From contig JAIXSK010000004.1 in NCBI GenBank assembly GCA_027484725.1, positions 1 through 57,853 of the forward strand: a stretch of DNA of 57,853 nt, written 5' to 3'. Position numbers and translations under genes: made by a program. Within the stretch, counting starts at the first letter, position 1, and every line of letters starts with the position of its first letter. The notes below the pieces were generated by a model. That model ran no database searches, had not been told where the DNA came from, and worked only from the letters and a program-made list of their open reading frames with translations. Positions 9,331 to 17,263 of this stretch are shown piece by piece. Origin of the DNA: Flavobacterium sp. (lineage in GTDB: Bacteria; Bacteroidota; Bacteroidia; Flavobacteriales; Flavobacteriaceae).

Positions 9331-9885
9331 ATGAGTCAAAAACTTTTGCTCAGCCCACGTGAAGTCGATATTATATTGCATCGATTGGCTTGTCAGCTCA
9401 TTGAAAATCACTTAGATTTTTCTGAAACGGTGCTCATCGGAATTCAGCCACGCGGGATATACTTGGCCGAGCGAATCAAAGCTCTTTTGATCAACGAGTA
9501 CAGAATTAATCAGGTACAATTGGGTTATTTAGACATTACTTTTTTTAGAGATGATTTTCGGCAACATGCACCATCTTTTGAAGCCAGTGCCACCCGCATT
9601 GATTTTCTGGTGGACAATCAAAATGTTGTTTTTATTGACGATGTGCTTTTTACAGGCAGGAGCATACTTTCAGCACTTACGGCTATTCAATCTTTTGGCC
9701 GCCCTAAAACCATTGAATTACTCGTGTTGGTAGATCGTCGTTTTAGCCGACATTTACCCATTCAACCCGATTATTACGGCCGTCAAGTTGATGCCATCAA
9801 TGATGAAAAAGTCCGGGTTCATTGGCAAGAAGTGCAAGGCGAAGATGCCGTTTATCTCATTTCAAAAAACAAACTACAGCCATGA
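9331..9885 (+). CDS. pyrR: PyrR-type phosphoribosyltransferase
   Basis: This 184-residue type I phosphoribosyltransferase carries the PRPP loop VVFIDDVLFTGRSI (about residues 102-115) and the PyrR-style QPRGI and RPKTIELLVLVDRR stretches. In the PyrR family it has uracil phosphoribosyltransferase activity, and in Firmicutes it binds pyr leader RNA. Whether it regulates RNA here is unproven. I see no obvious anti-terminator leader in the 86 bases before it. Its TGA stop overlaps the pyrB ATG (ATGA at 9882), so the two genes are translationally coupled and belong to pyrimidine synthesis and salvage. Confidence 0.92.
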   Translation: MSQKLLLSPREVDIILHRLACQLIENHLDFSETVLIGIQPRGIYLAERIKALLINEYRINQVQLGYLDITFFRDDFRQHAPSFEASATRIDFLVDNQNVVFIDDVLFTGRSILSALTAIQSFGRPKTIELLVLVDRRFSRHLPIQPDYYGRQVDAINDEKVRVHWQEVQGEDAVYLISKNKLQP

Positions 9886-10808
9886 GTGAATTAAGTGTCC
9901 AACATTTATTAGGAATCAAATATCTGCAACCCTCAGATATCGAACTTATTTTTGAAACGGCTGCTCACTTTAAAGAAGTCATCAATCGGCCCATAAAAAA
10001 AGTACCTTCATTGCGCGATACCACTATTGCTAACATTTTTTTTGAGAACAGTACACGCACAAAATTGTCTTTTGAACTTGCTCAAAAAAGACTTTCGGCG
10101 GATGTGATTAGTTTTTCAGCGGCCCAATCATCGGTTAAGAAAGGCGAAACACTCATTGATACGGTGAACAATATTTTGTCTATGAAAGTAGATATGGTGG
10201 TCATGCGACATGCACATCCGGGCGCTGCTTTGTTTTTGTCTCAAAATGTCAAAGCCAGCATTATCAATGCCGGTGACGGTGCACATGAGCATCCTACCCA
10301 AGGTTTACTCGACAGTTTTACACTTCAAGAAAAATGGGGTGATTTGGCCGGTAAAAAAATAGTCATCGTTGGCGATATCTTACATTCGCGAGTGGCTCTT
10401 TCAAACATTTATGCCTTGCAAATGCTGGGTGCCGAAGTCAAAGTCTGTGGACCCAAAACGCTTATTCCGCGCTATGTGACTTCGTTGGGTGTTCAGGTGG
10501 AGCCAGATTTACGTAAAGCCTTGAATTGGTGTGATGCGGCTAATATGTTGCGCGTGCAAAATGAACGCATGGAGGTGAGTTATTTTCCGTCAACGCGTGA
10601 ATATGTACAGCGATATGGGGTTGATATGCAACTGTTGCAATCACTTGATAAAGAAATTGTCCTCATGCATCCGGGGCCCATCAATCGCGGGGTAGAAATA
10701 ACCAGCGAGGTGGCTGATTCGAAACATTCTGTAATTTTAGATCAGGTTGAAAATGGCGTTGCGATTCGTATGGCTGTAATTTATTTGTTGGCTGCTAAAA
10801 TTCAGTAG
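9882..10808 (+). CDS. pyrB: Aspartate carbamoyltransferase catalytic subunit
   Basis: This enzyme condenses carbamoyl phosphate with aspartate, the first committed step of UMP synthesis. The open frame extends upstream to 9822 within pyrR, but the ATG at 9882 gives 308 residues, the normal length, and begins MSELSVQHLLGIKYL. Carbamoyl-phosphate-binding STRTKLSFE (about 55-63), the DGAHEHPTQGLLD loop and HPGPINRG near the C-terminus are all intact. No pyrI regulatory subunit gene follows, so the enzyme probably works as an unregulated trimer or with an unlinked partner (inference). ATGA overlap with pyrR indicates one operon. Confidence 0.95.
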   Translation: MSELSVQHLLGIKYLQPSDIELIFETAAHFKEVINRPIKKVPSLRDTTIANIFFENSTRTKLSFELAQKRLSADVISFSAAQSSVKKGETLIDTVNNILSMKVDMVVMRHAHPGAALFLSQNVKASIINAGDGAHEHPTQGLLDSFTLQEKWGDLAGKKIVIVGDILHSRVALSNIYALQMLGAEVKVCGPKTLIPRYVTSLGVQVEPDLRKALNWCDAANMLRVQNERMEVSYFPSTREYVQRYGVDMQLLQSLDKEIVLMHPGPINRGVEITSEVADSKHSVILDQVENGVAIRMAVIYLLAAKIQ

Positions 10809-10838
10809 TTCACCTCTGTAAAATCCTTCTAAAAACTG

Positions 10839-10846
10839 TACCTTAG
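10839..10846 (+). promoter_or_regulatory. Possible -7 box before the STAS-like/rnz pair
   Basis: TACCTTAG fits TAnnTTTG with one mismatch and lies 27 bases before the ATG at 10873. The distance to the pyrB stop (about 30 bases) means read-through from pyrRB is also possible. Confidence 0.4.
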
Positions 10847-10872
10847 CCATCGATTTTAATTCCTTGTTTTAT

Positions 10873-11205
10873 ATGAAAGTCGATCAAAAAGGGCACACCA
10901 CTACCATCAAAGATACCCAAGGCGATTTAACTTCTTTTTTGGCCAAAATTGTTCACGAACACAAAAGTTTTGAAAAGCAAAATCTGATTGTAGATTTACT
11001 TGCCTATCCTAGTTTGGCTGTTGCGCGCGTCAATGAGTTTGCCGATTTGTCAAAATTGCACCTCAAAGGGAAAAAATCATTTGTTGTGGTGGCAGATTGC
11101 GCCGATTTTAATGCAGTAAAATCAAAACTAACGGTAGTTCCTACTTTACTTGAAGCGCACGATATGATTGAAATGGAAGAAATTGAACGCGATTTAGGGT
11201 TCTAA
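10873..11205 (+). CDS. Small cytosolic protein encoded ahead of ribonuclease Z
   Basis: The open frame begins at a TTG (10864), but the ATG at 10873 gives MKVDQKGHTTTIKDTQGD and 110 residues. Alternating beta-alpha pattern (HTTTIKDTQGDLTSFLAKIV; NLIVDLLAY; KSFVVVADCADFNAV; LTVVPTLLEAHDMIEMEEIERDLGF) resembles a STAS-like fold. I see no catalytic motif. The TAA stop and the next ATG (11207) are one base apart, so it is co-translated with rnz; this arrangement is common in flavobacteria to my knowledge. The function is unknown, with a regulatory or accessory role to rnz being only inference from position. Confidence 0.75.
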   Translation: MKVDQKGHTTTIKDTQGDLTSFLAKIVHEHKSFEKQNLIVDLLAYPSLAVARVNEFADLSKLHLKGKKSFVVVADCADFNAVKSKLTVVPTLLEAHDMIEMEEIERDLGF

Positions 11206-11206
11206 A

Positions 11207-12118
11207 ATGTCAATGAATTTAACCATATTGGGATGTTATGCGGCTACTCCGCGCACTTTGACGCATCCGACTGCTCAGGTTTTAGAAATGCGCAATGAAC
11301 TTTTTTTGATTGATTGCGGCGAAGGAACACAAGTTGAATTGCGCAGACATAAAATTAAGTTTTCTAAAATCAACCATATTTTTATATCGCATTTGCACGG
11401 AGACCATTTTTATGGATTGATTGGGTTGATATCGACTTTTATGTTGTTCAACCGTGTAAATGATTTGCATATTTACGGCCCGAAAGGCATTAAAGAAATC
11501 ATTGTCCTTCAGCTTCGATTATCAAATTCTTGGGTAAGTTACGGGTTGTATTTTCATGAACTTGAATCAATGCAAAGCGAGTTGATTTATGAAGATGAAA
11601 AGGTAACCGTGCACACCATTCCACTCAAACACCGCGTGTATGCGAATGGTTTTCTGTTTCGCGAAAAACCAACTGAACGCAAACTCAATTTTGAGGCAGT
11701 GAAAGAAAATCGCATTGATACTTGTTATTTTCAGAAAATTAAAAACGGTCATGATTTGACTTTAGAAGACGGCACGGTTTTGCGCAATGAGCATTTGACT
11801 TTTGATCCGCCGGCACCCAAAAGTTATGCATTTTGTTCAGATACTATTTATGATCAGGATTTGATTTCGATGGTTCAAGGAGTTGATGTGTTATATCACG
11901 AATCAACTTTTTTGAATTCAGAAGAAGAGTTAGCTGCCAAAACCATGCACAGTACAGCGGCTCAAGCAGCTCAAGTAGCACAAGCGGCCGGTGTGGGGCA
12001 ACTGGTTTTGGGGCACTATTCTACGAGATATCAAGGTATTGAGCGTTTTAAAGAAGAAGCGCAAACTATTTTTGAGCATGTATTGTTGGGTGATGATGGT
12101 GCGTATTTTGAATTTTAG
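11207..12118 (+). CDS. rnz: Ribonuclease Z (tRNA 3'-processing endonuclease)
   Basis: A metallo-beta-lactamase-fold RNase of 303 residues, the short RNase Z form. The zinc motif HLHGDH is at 62-67, with FLIDCGEGTQVELRRH just before it. Further ligands lie in HTIPLKHRVYANG (about 137-149), FCSDTIYD (Asp) and the C-terminal GHYSTRY. The characteristic exosite region follows the KHR motif. It cuts tRNA precursors after the discriminator base. This fits the tRNA-Ser gene in this window, which has no encoded CCA. The start could be the ATG at 11207 or the next at 11213. Confidence 0.94.
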   Translation: MSMNLTILGCYAATPRTLTHPTAQVLEMRNELFLIDCGEGTQVELRRHKIKFSKINHIFISHLHGDHFYGLIGLISTFMLFNRVNDLHIYGPKGIKEIIVLQLRLSNSWVSYGLYFHELESMQSELIYEDEKVTVHTIPLKHRVYANGFLFREKPTERKLNFEAVKENRIDTCYFQKIKNGHDLTLEDGTVLRNEHLTFDPPAPKSYAFCSDTIYDQDLISMVQGVDVLYHESTFLNSEEELAAKTMHSTAAQAAQVAQAAGVGQLVLGHYSTRYQGIERFKEEAQTIFEHVLLGDDGAYFEF

Positions 12119-12122
12119 AAAC

Positions 12123-12130
12123 TACCTTTG
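12123..12130 (+). promoter_or_regulatory. -7 box of pdxH, directly after the rnz stop
   Basis: TACCTTTG is an exact TAnnTTTG match, 18 bases before the pdxH ATG (12148). Its -33 region would lie inside the last codons of rnz. Confidence 0.5.
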
Positions 12131-12147
12131 TACATAAATTGACAGTT

Positions 12148-12792
12148 ATGAATGATTTGAGTGATTTTCGAAAATCGTATGAGAAAAGTGAACTACTAGA
12201 GCACATGATTCCGGAGGATCCCATCAATCTTTTTCACCGATGGTTTTGTGAAGTCAAAGATTTTGGAGGGGTGGATGAGGTTAACGCCATGACCGTTTCA
12301 ACATTAGGCGCAGATGGATTTCCGAAAGCGCGTGTGGTTTTGCTTAAACAGTACACCGAAGAAGGTTTTATTTTTTATACCAATTATCATTCTGAGAAGG
12401 GCAGGGCTATTGAGGCACATCCGCAATTGTGTTTGTCTTTTTTCTGGCCTTCGATGGAGCGACAAATCATTATTAAAGGACGAGCCGAACGAACTTCAAA
12501 AGATATCTCAGATAATTATTTTGCTTCAAGACCCAAAGGGAGTCAGTTGGGCGCGGTGGTTTCAAATCAATCAGAAGTTATTCCGGACAGAGCTTTTTTA
12601 GAAAACAAATTGCATGAACTTGAATTAGCCAATGAAAACAATGAAGTTCATCGTCCACCTTATTGGGGTGGTTATTTGGTAAAACCTATTTCAGTTGAAT
12701 TTTGGCAAGGTCGTCCGAATCGACTGCACGACCGAATTCGATATGCGCTGCAAGATGATTACTCATGGAAGATTGATCGATTAGCACCCTAA
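12148..12792 (+). CDS. pdxH: Pyridoxamine 5'-phosphate oxidase
   Basis: This FMN-dependent enzyme oxidises pyridoxine or pyridoxamine 5'-phosphate to pyridoxal 5'-phosphate. A TTG upstream (12139) would add three residues; the ATG at 12148 gives MNDLSDFRKSYEKSEL and 214 residues, the normal size. Conserved landmarks are DPINLFHRWF (substrate-side helix), ARVVLLKQYTEEGFIFYTNY (FMN binding, about 62-80), SRPKGSQLGA.VS.QS, and the family C-terminal signature VEFWQGRPNRLHDR. The cytosolic homodimer is expected. It stands alone with a terminator 17 bases downstream. Confidence 0.96.
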   Translation: MNDLSDFRKSYEKSELLEHMIPEDPINLFHRWFCEVKDFGGVDEVNAMTVSTLGADGFPKARVVLLKQYTEEGFIFYTNYHSEKGRAIEAHPQLCLSFFWPSMERQIIIKGRAERTSKDISDNYFASRPKGSQLGAVVSNQSEVIPDRAFLENKLHELELANENNEVHRPPYWGGYLVKPISVEFWQGRPNRLHDRIRYALQDDYSWKIDRLAP

Positions 12793-12808
12793 GCATTAAA
12801 CATAATCA

Positions 12809-12832
12809 GGATCACAGCAGTGGTCCTTTTTT
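12809..12832 (+). terminator. Intrinsic terminator of pdxH
   Basis: GGATCA pairs with TGGTCC (one G-T pair) around CAGCAG, followed by TTTTTT. Confidence 0.75.
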
Positions 12833-13029
12833 ATGCATCTCATCGAAGTATTTGTAAGAAAATTATTTTATAAAAAATGAATTTTATGTATTTCATCGAT
12901 TTTATTTGTAGTTTAAACGATGTTTGGTGTAGTATTGCTGAACCAAATCTAATGAAACGTTCTTAATAACAAAAACATATTTAAAGAAGTTTGCCCCACA
13001 ATCTACTTTAAACTTAAAACCTACTAGTC

Positions 13030-13533
13030 ATGAAAACATCTCTACTCAGAGCATTGGTGCCTGTGGCATTCATGTTCACTTTGATTTCTTGCTCTTCAAA
13101 CGATACTGAGGATACTACACCTGTTGCCAGACCTCAACTAGTTCAGGATTTTAATTACAACACCGACGAATTACAATTGGCTGATTTGATTAATCAATAC
13201 CGAGTGAGTCTTGGTTTGAATCCGCTTCAGTTGATCAATCATGTATCATACAAATCTGAAGAACACACACAATACATGATTGCAAAAAAATCTGTAAACC
13301 ACGATCAATTCGCGGAGCGTTCTGAAAACATCATGGAAGTTTTGGGCGCTGTAAAAGTAAACGAGAATGTGGCCTACAATTTCATGACATCAGCAGCTGC
13401 TTTGAATGCATGGCTCAACAGCCCGGGACACAAAGCCAACATTGAAGGAAACTTTACTCATTTCGGTATCTCAATCAAAGAAGATCCGACCACCGGGAAA
13501 AAATACTATACCAATATTTTCATTAAAAAATAA
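13030..13533 (+). CDS. CAP-domain (SCP/PR-1) lipoprotein
   Basis: 167 residues. A lipoprotein signal peptide ends in the lipobox LISC (Cys21) followed by SSNDTEDT, the acidic tail typical of surface-exported Bacteroidota lipoproteins. The CAP domain spans about 52-165: ELQLADLINQYRVSLGLNPL, the conserved His in SEEHTQYM, the HDQF stretch, ENVAYNF, and AWLNSPGHKANIEG..THFGIS. The cavity histidines and glutamate are present. CAP proteins bind lipids, peptides or cell-wall ligands; the role in Bacteroidota is not established. A terminator follows and the gene is monocistronic. Confidence 0.9.
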   Translation: MKTSLLRALVPVAFMFTLISCSSNDTEDTTPVARPQLVQDFNYNTDELQLADLINQYRVSLGLNPLQLINHVSYKSEEHTQYMIAKKSVNHDQFAERSENIMEVLGAVKVNENVAYNFMTSAAALNAWLNSPGHKANIEGNFTHFGISIKEDPTTGKKYYTNIFIKK

Positions 13534-13576
13534 ATTAAAATTGAGTTTAATTTAATTATGTTTTGTTTTGACACTA

Positions 13577-13604
13577 AAACCACCCAATCAGGGTGGTTTT
13601 TTTA
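13577..13604 (+). terminator. Intrinsic terminator of the CAP gene
   Basis: AAACCACCC (13577-13585) pairs perfectly with GGGTGGTTT (13591-13599) around AATCA, followed by further T. Confidence 0.92.
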
Positions 13605-13660
13605 TAAATTGTGCCCAATAAGTTTAAATTTGAATTATTGTATAAACTGACCGGTGTGAT

Positions 13661-15493
13661 ATGAAGTTGAAATCTTTGTTTTTTGTTTTGCTCGTTTGGC
13701 TTTTTGTCGGGCATTCAGCCACAGCACAGCAGAATCAAGTTCAAAAAGATACCGCTAAAGTATACAGGGTCATTGAAAATTATTCTCAAAAACGCAAGTT
13801 TACAAAGTATTTGCACAAACTGATTTTTGAACCTGTGAATGCTCCTGTAAATAAGCCAATTACAAAGTCAATTAAAAAGCAATCTTTGCGCCAGTTCGAA
13901 GGCAAAATAATCAGAAACATCAATATTAATACCCTTAATCCGTTTGGATATTCTGTACAGGATACCAACCAAAAGCCGCAAAAAAAGATATTGAAACTGG
14001 GTAATTCATTGCATATGAAAACCCGTAATTTTGCCATCAATAATTTGCTGATGTTCAAAAAGAATGATCTATTGGACTCGCTATTGATCCGAGAATCCGA
14101 ACGTCTGATTCGCCGACAACGATACATTAGAAGTGTTGCCATTACGGTTCGCCCGGTGTCTAAAAAGTCTGACTCGGTTGATGTTTACATCCGCGCTTTA
14201 GATGCATGGAGTTTGGTTCCTGAATTAAATTTAACTCCAACAAAATCAGTATTTACAGTTAAAGAAAGAAATTTTTTGGGTACGGGACACGAGTTTTCAA
14301 ATACCTACACCAAAGATTTAACCTCAAGCAACGATGCATTTGGTACAAGTTACACCATTCCGAATTTCAAGCATACTTTTATCAGAACCACACTCAAATA
14401 CGACATAGATTTAAAAAGAAATTATATTAAGTCCATCAATATTGAGCGGCCCTTTTACTCTCCATATGCGCGTTGGGCTGGCGGAGTTTATTTGGATCAA
14501 AAGTTTGAAAGAGTCTTACCGGTAGATTCACCTCAAGCTAAAGAATCTGTTCCTTCAAAATATGAGTCTCAAGATTTCTGGGGTGGTCATTCTTTGGCCA
14601 TATTTAACGGAAACTCCGAGTCTAACAGAGCCACTAATTTTGTAACAACAGCTCGGTTTTACAACAAGAAGTATACAGATCGCCCCGTAGTGGGCAAAGA
14701 TTCATTGGGTATTTATTCTACTGAAAAATTGTACTTGATGAGTTTTGGTTTGTCTTCAAGAAAGTATTTACAAGAAAAATATGTTTTTAATTTTGATGTG
14801 GTTGAGGATATTGCTACCGGTTTTGTGTATGCTATTACCACCGGTTTTCAGAATAAAAGCAGCAAAAACAGAATGTATTTTGGGGGCAAAGTAGCTTTCG
14901 GGAATTATTATAATTTTGGATACATTGCGACCGATTTTGAATATGGGACATTTTTCAATGGCAACATAACTGAGCAAAGCGCCTATAATTTAAGTTTGAC
15001 ATATTTTACCAATCTCATCAATGCCGGAAGATGGAAGTTTAGACAGTTCATCAAACCGCAAGCTATTATCGGTACCAAGCGCATCAACTCAAACGCCGAT
15101 AAATTATCACTTAATGGAGATAAAGGAATTCCGGGTTTCAGTAGCAATCAGCTCTATGGTACCAAAAAATTATTATTGACTTTTCAGACACAAGGTTATG
15201 CTCCGTGGCAATTGATAGGATTTCGTCTGAATCCGTATTTGAGTTACACTATGGGCATGCTCGGGCAACCCGATATTGGATTTAGCAAAAGTCAATTGTT
15301 TTCTGAATTGGCTGTTGGAATGATCATCAGTAATGATTATTGGGTATTCAGCAATTTTCAGATATCATTTTCGTATTTCCCTTCATTGCCTGCTGATATG
15401 ACTGCACCATTCAAAACAAATTCGCTAAGAACGTATGATTTTGGCTTACAAGATTTTGAGATTGCTAAGCCTGAATTGGTTAGTTATCAGTAA
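13661..15493 (+). CDS. Outer-membrane protein with POTRA-like domain and predicted beta-barrel
   Basis: 610 residues with a signal peptide (about 1-22, cut after SATAQ). Residues 85-185 have a POTRA-like pattern (FEGKIIRNININTLNPFG…NNLLMFKKNDLLDSLLIRESERLIRRQRYIRSVAITVRP) as in BamA/TamA/FhaC-type proteins. The remaining ~400 residues are alternating amphipathic strands rich in Tyr, Phe and Asn (for example LWGGHSLAIF, FNFDVVEDIATGFVYAIT, YNLSLTYFTNL). The C-terminus is not a clean Phe-ending barrel signature. I infer an Omp85-like outer-membrane protein of unknown cargo; no standard family name is certain. A single gene with no neighbours in operon. Confidence 0.72.
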   Translation: MKLKSLFFVLLVWLFVGHSATAQQNQVQKDTAKVYRVIENYSQKRKFTKYLHKLIFEPVNAPVNKPITKSIKKQSLRQFEGKIIRNININTLNPFGYSVQDTNQKPQKKILKLGNSLHMKTRNFAINNLLMFKKNDLLDSLLIRESERLIRRQRYIRSVAITVRPVSKKSDSVDVYIRALDAWSLVPELNLTPTKSVFTVKERNFLGTGHEFSNTYTKDLTSSNDAFGTSYTIPNFKHTFIRTTLKYDIDLKRNYIKSINIERPFYSPYARWAGGVYLDQKFERVLPVDSPQAKESVPSKYESQDFWGGHSLAIFNGNSESNRATNFVTTARFYNKKYTDRPVVGKDSLGIYSTEKLYLMSFGLSSRKYLQEKYVFNFDVVEDIATGFVYAITTGFQNKSSKNRMYFGGKVAFGNYYNFGYIATDFEYGTFFNGNITEQSAYNLSLTYFTNLINAGRWKFRQFIKPQAIIGTKRINSNADKLSLNGDKGIPGFSSNQLYGTKKLLLTFQTQGYAPWQLIGFRLNPYLSYTMGMLGQPDIGFSKSQLFSELAVGMIISNDYWVFSNFQISFSYFPSLPADMTAPFKTNSLRTYDFGLQDFEIAKPELVSYQ

Positions 15494-15664
15494 AACGGTC
15501 GCAACAGAACCCTTTTTTAAATGTAAGATATTTATTACTTACAAATTGACTTCATCGGCTTTTTAATCCACCATAACGAATAGGCCAAATTAGATGATGC
15601 TTCTAAAATTGGGTTGTCATAGGTTTGTATTCAAATAATATAGAAACCCCAAATTTCTACTATC

Positions 15665-16777
15665 ATGAAAAATCTTTTTGCTTGCATATTCTCAGTAGGG
15701 TTTGCCTGTTTATCAGCAGCACAAAATGTTACTATTCCGGATATTAATTTCAAAAATAAGTTAATTGAACTTGAAATTGACTTAGATGGCGATGGTGAAA
15801 TTCAAATTCAAGAAGCACTATTTGTTCAGTATTTAGATGTTTCCAATGCCAATATTCAATTGTTAACCGGGATAGAGCAATTCACCAACTTAAGAGAATT
15901 CAACTGCGAAAACAACCAAATTTCAGTTTTACCGCTCAATGCATTGACTCTTCTAAAAAGAGTTAATTGTAACAACAACAACATTACGTCCTTAGATTTC
16001 AATACTTTTTTACTCCAAGAACTTCGTTGTGCACACAACCAAATTTCATCTATTAATATAGGTCCGGCAACTCTTGAGTTGGATATTTCATACAATCAGA
16101 TTTCGCAACTCAACATACCGACATCGGCCAGTTATGCTTATTTAAACATATCGGGGAATCTGTATGATGAGGTAGCAATTCGTCAGTTGCGTTTAGAAAA
16201 TTTTTACTGTGAAGACACGCGTTTAACCTCGCTTGATTTGTCGCAAACAGTGCAACTAGGAGAGACAATTTCTATTAGAAATAATGCTGAATTACAATCA
16301 CTTAATCTTAAAAACAATCGTTTTGATTTTTGCGATGTGATGGGCGGCGGATGTCATTTTTATCTTGCTTTAAGCGGAAATCCATCTTTGAATAATATTT
16401 GTTTGGATACTTTTGATTACGAAGGGGTAAGCGGATTAAACGAACTTGATTTTTTTCAAACGCAATACAATTTGACCAATGTAAACTTCAATCAAAATTG
16501 CGATGAACCAGCGCCTGAATTAACCATTACAGATTTAAACAAAGCCATCAATTGTTATCCGAATCCAGTAAAAGATGTTTTGAGCCTTGAAACTAAAAAC
16601 AGCACAAAAATTCAAAGTTATGCTGTTTACAACTTAATGGGCCAAAAAATGCAATCGCAAAATCTGAATCAAGTTAGTTTTACTCGGATAGATGTTACAG
16701 CATTACTACCGGGCACTTATATGCTTGAAATAATTTCTGATAAAGGAACTACAACGAATAAAATCATCAAGATTTAA
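15665..16777 (+). CDS. Secreted leucine-rich-repeat protein with EF-hand-like loop and T9SS sorting domain (LRR-1)
   Basis: 370 residues. Order of parts: signal peptide (1-19), a conserved NVTIPDINFKNKL segment, an EF-hand-type calcium loop DLDGDGEIQIQE (39-50, all coordinating positions acidic), then six to eight LRRs of the Cys-containing type (LREFNCENNQISVLPL, LKRVNCNNNNITSLDF, LQELRCAHNQISSINI). A capping region with NICLDTFDY follows, and then a type A T9SS C-terminal domain (INCYPNPVKDVLSLE … YNLMGQKM … LLPGTYMLEI). It is surface-exposed or released. The ligand is unknown; LRR faces usually bind proteins or glycans. It is the first of four intact paralogues and one decayed copy arranged head to tail up to 20835. 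Confidence 0.9.
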   Translation: MKNLFACIFSVGFACLSAAQNVTIPDINFKNKLIELEIDLDGDGEIQIQEALFVQYLDVSNANIQLLTGIEQFTNLREFNCENNQISVLPLNALTLLKRVNCNNNNITSLDFNTFLLQELRCAHNQISSINIGPATLELDISYNQISQLNIPTSASYAYLNISGNLYDEVAIRQLRLENFYCEDTRLTSLDLSQTVQLGETISIRNNAELQSLNLKNNRFDFCDVMGGGCHFYLALSGNPSLNNICLDTFDYEGVSGLNELDFFQTQYNLTNVNFNQNCDEPAPELTITDLNKAINCYPNPVKDVLSLETKNSTKIQSYAVYNLMGQKMQSQNLNQVSFTRIDVTALLPGTYMLEIISDKGTTTNKIIKI

Positions 16778-16809
16778 TTTATTACAACATTTTCGGGGGA
16801 AAATGGGAG

Positions 16810-16837
16810 CCACTTCTTAAACGAGGTGGTTTTTTTA
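16810..16837 (+). terminator. Intrinsic terminator after LRR-1
   Basis: CCACTTC (16810-16816) pairs with GAGGTGG (16823-16829, one G-T pair) around TTAAAC, followed by TTTTTTT. Confidence 0.82.
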
Positions 16838-16865
16838 TATCTTTAATTTATGTAAATAATTCATT

Positions 16866-17226
16866 ATGAAGATAATATGCCCTTTTTTATTTGTGCTCAT
16901 TGCTTCATATTCGTTATCTAATCAAGTAGTTAATATTCCTGACCCGGTTTTTAAGGCCATTTTAATGTCAGCCAATGAAACTAACAGCAGTTGTATGTTA
17001 GCCAATGAACAGAACCTTGAAAATTTATTGACTCTTTGGCCAAATCCTGTTACAGATATATTTCAACTTAAAGTGCCGACTAACTTTAATTCTTTTTCAA
17101 TAACTTTATACAATCAATTAGGGCAATATTAAAAAAATAATTCCTTTGACTAGCTCAACTCTGATTGATGTTTCTCATCTAAGCAAAGGTGTTTACTTGG
17201 TTGAAATCAATTCTGAAAATGCCTGA
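16866..17226 (+). pseudogene. Decayed LRR paralogue: signal peptide joined to sorting domain, with frameshift
   Basis: The frame starts like its neighbours (signal peptide, then VVNIPDPVFKAILM) but jumps after about residue 38 directly into a T9SS sorting domain (LENLLTLWPNPVTDIFQLKVP…SITLYNQLGQ). The EF-hand loop and every LRR are missing. The frame then stops at TAA (17130-17132). Skipping one T at about 17129 restores IKKIIPLTSSTLIDVSHL, then SKGVYLVEINSENA and TGA at 17224-17226, an almost perfect sorting-domain ending. So one large internal deletion and one single-base frameshift are visible. The C-terminal K-rich end is also shortened. The low number of other lesions suggests recent decay. 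Confidence 0.85.
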
Positions 17227-17263
17227 ACAACCCAATAAATTGTCAAACTTTAAATCGAAGACC

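Noticed and set aside
9822..9881. Upstream extension of pyrB
   Set aside because: It would overlap pyrR by 20 codons and begins with an unlikely Arg-rich stretch; the ATG at 9882 gives the normal length.
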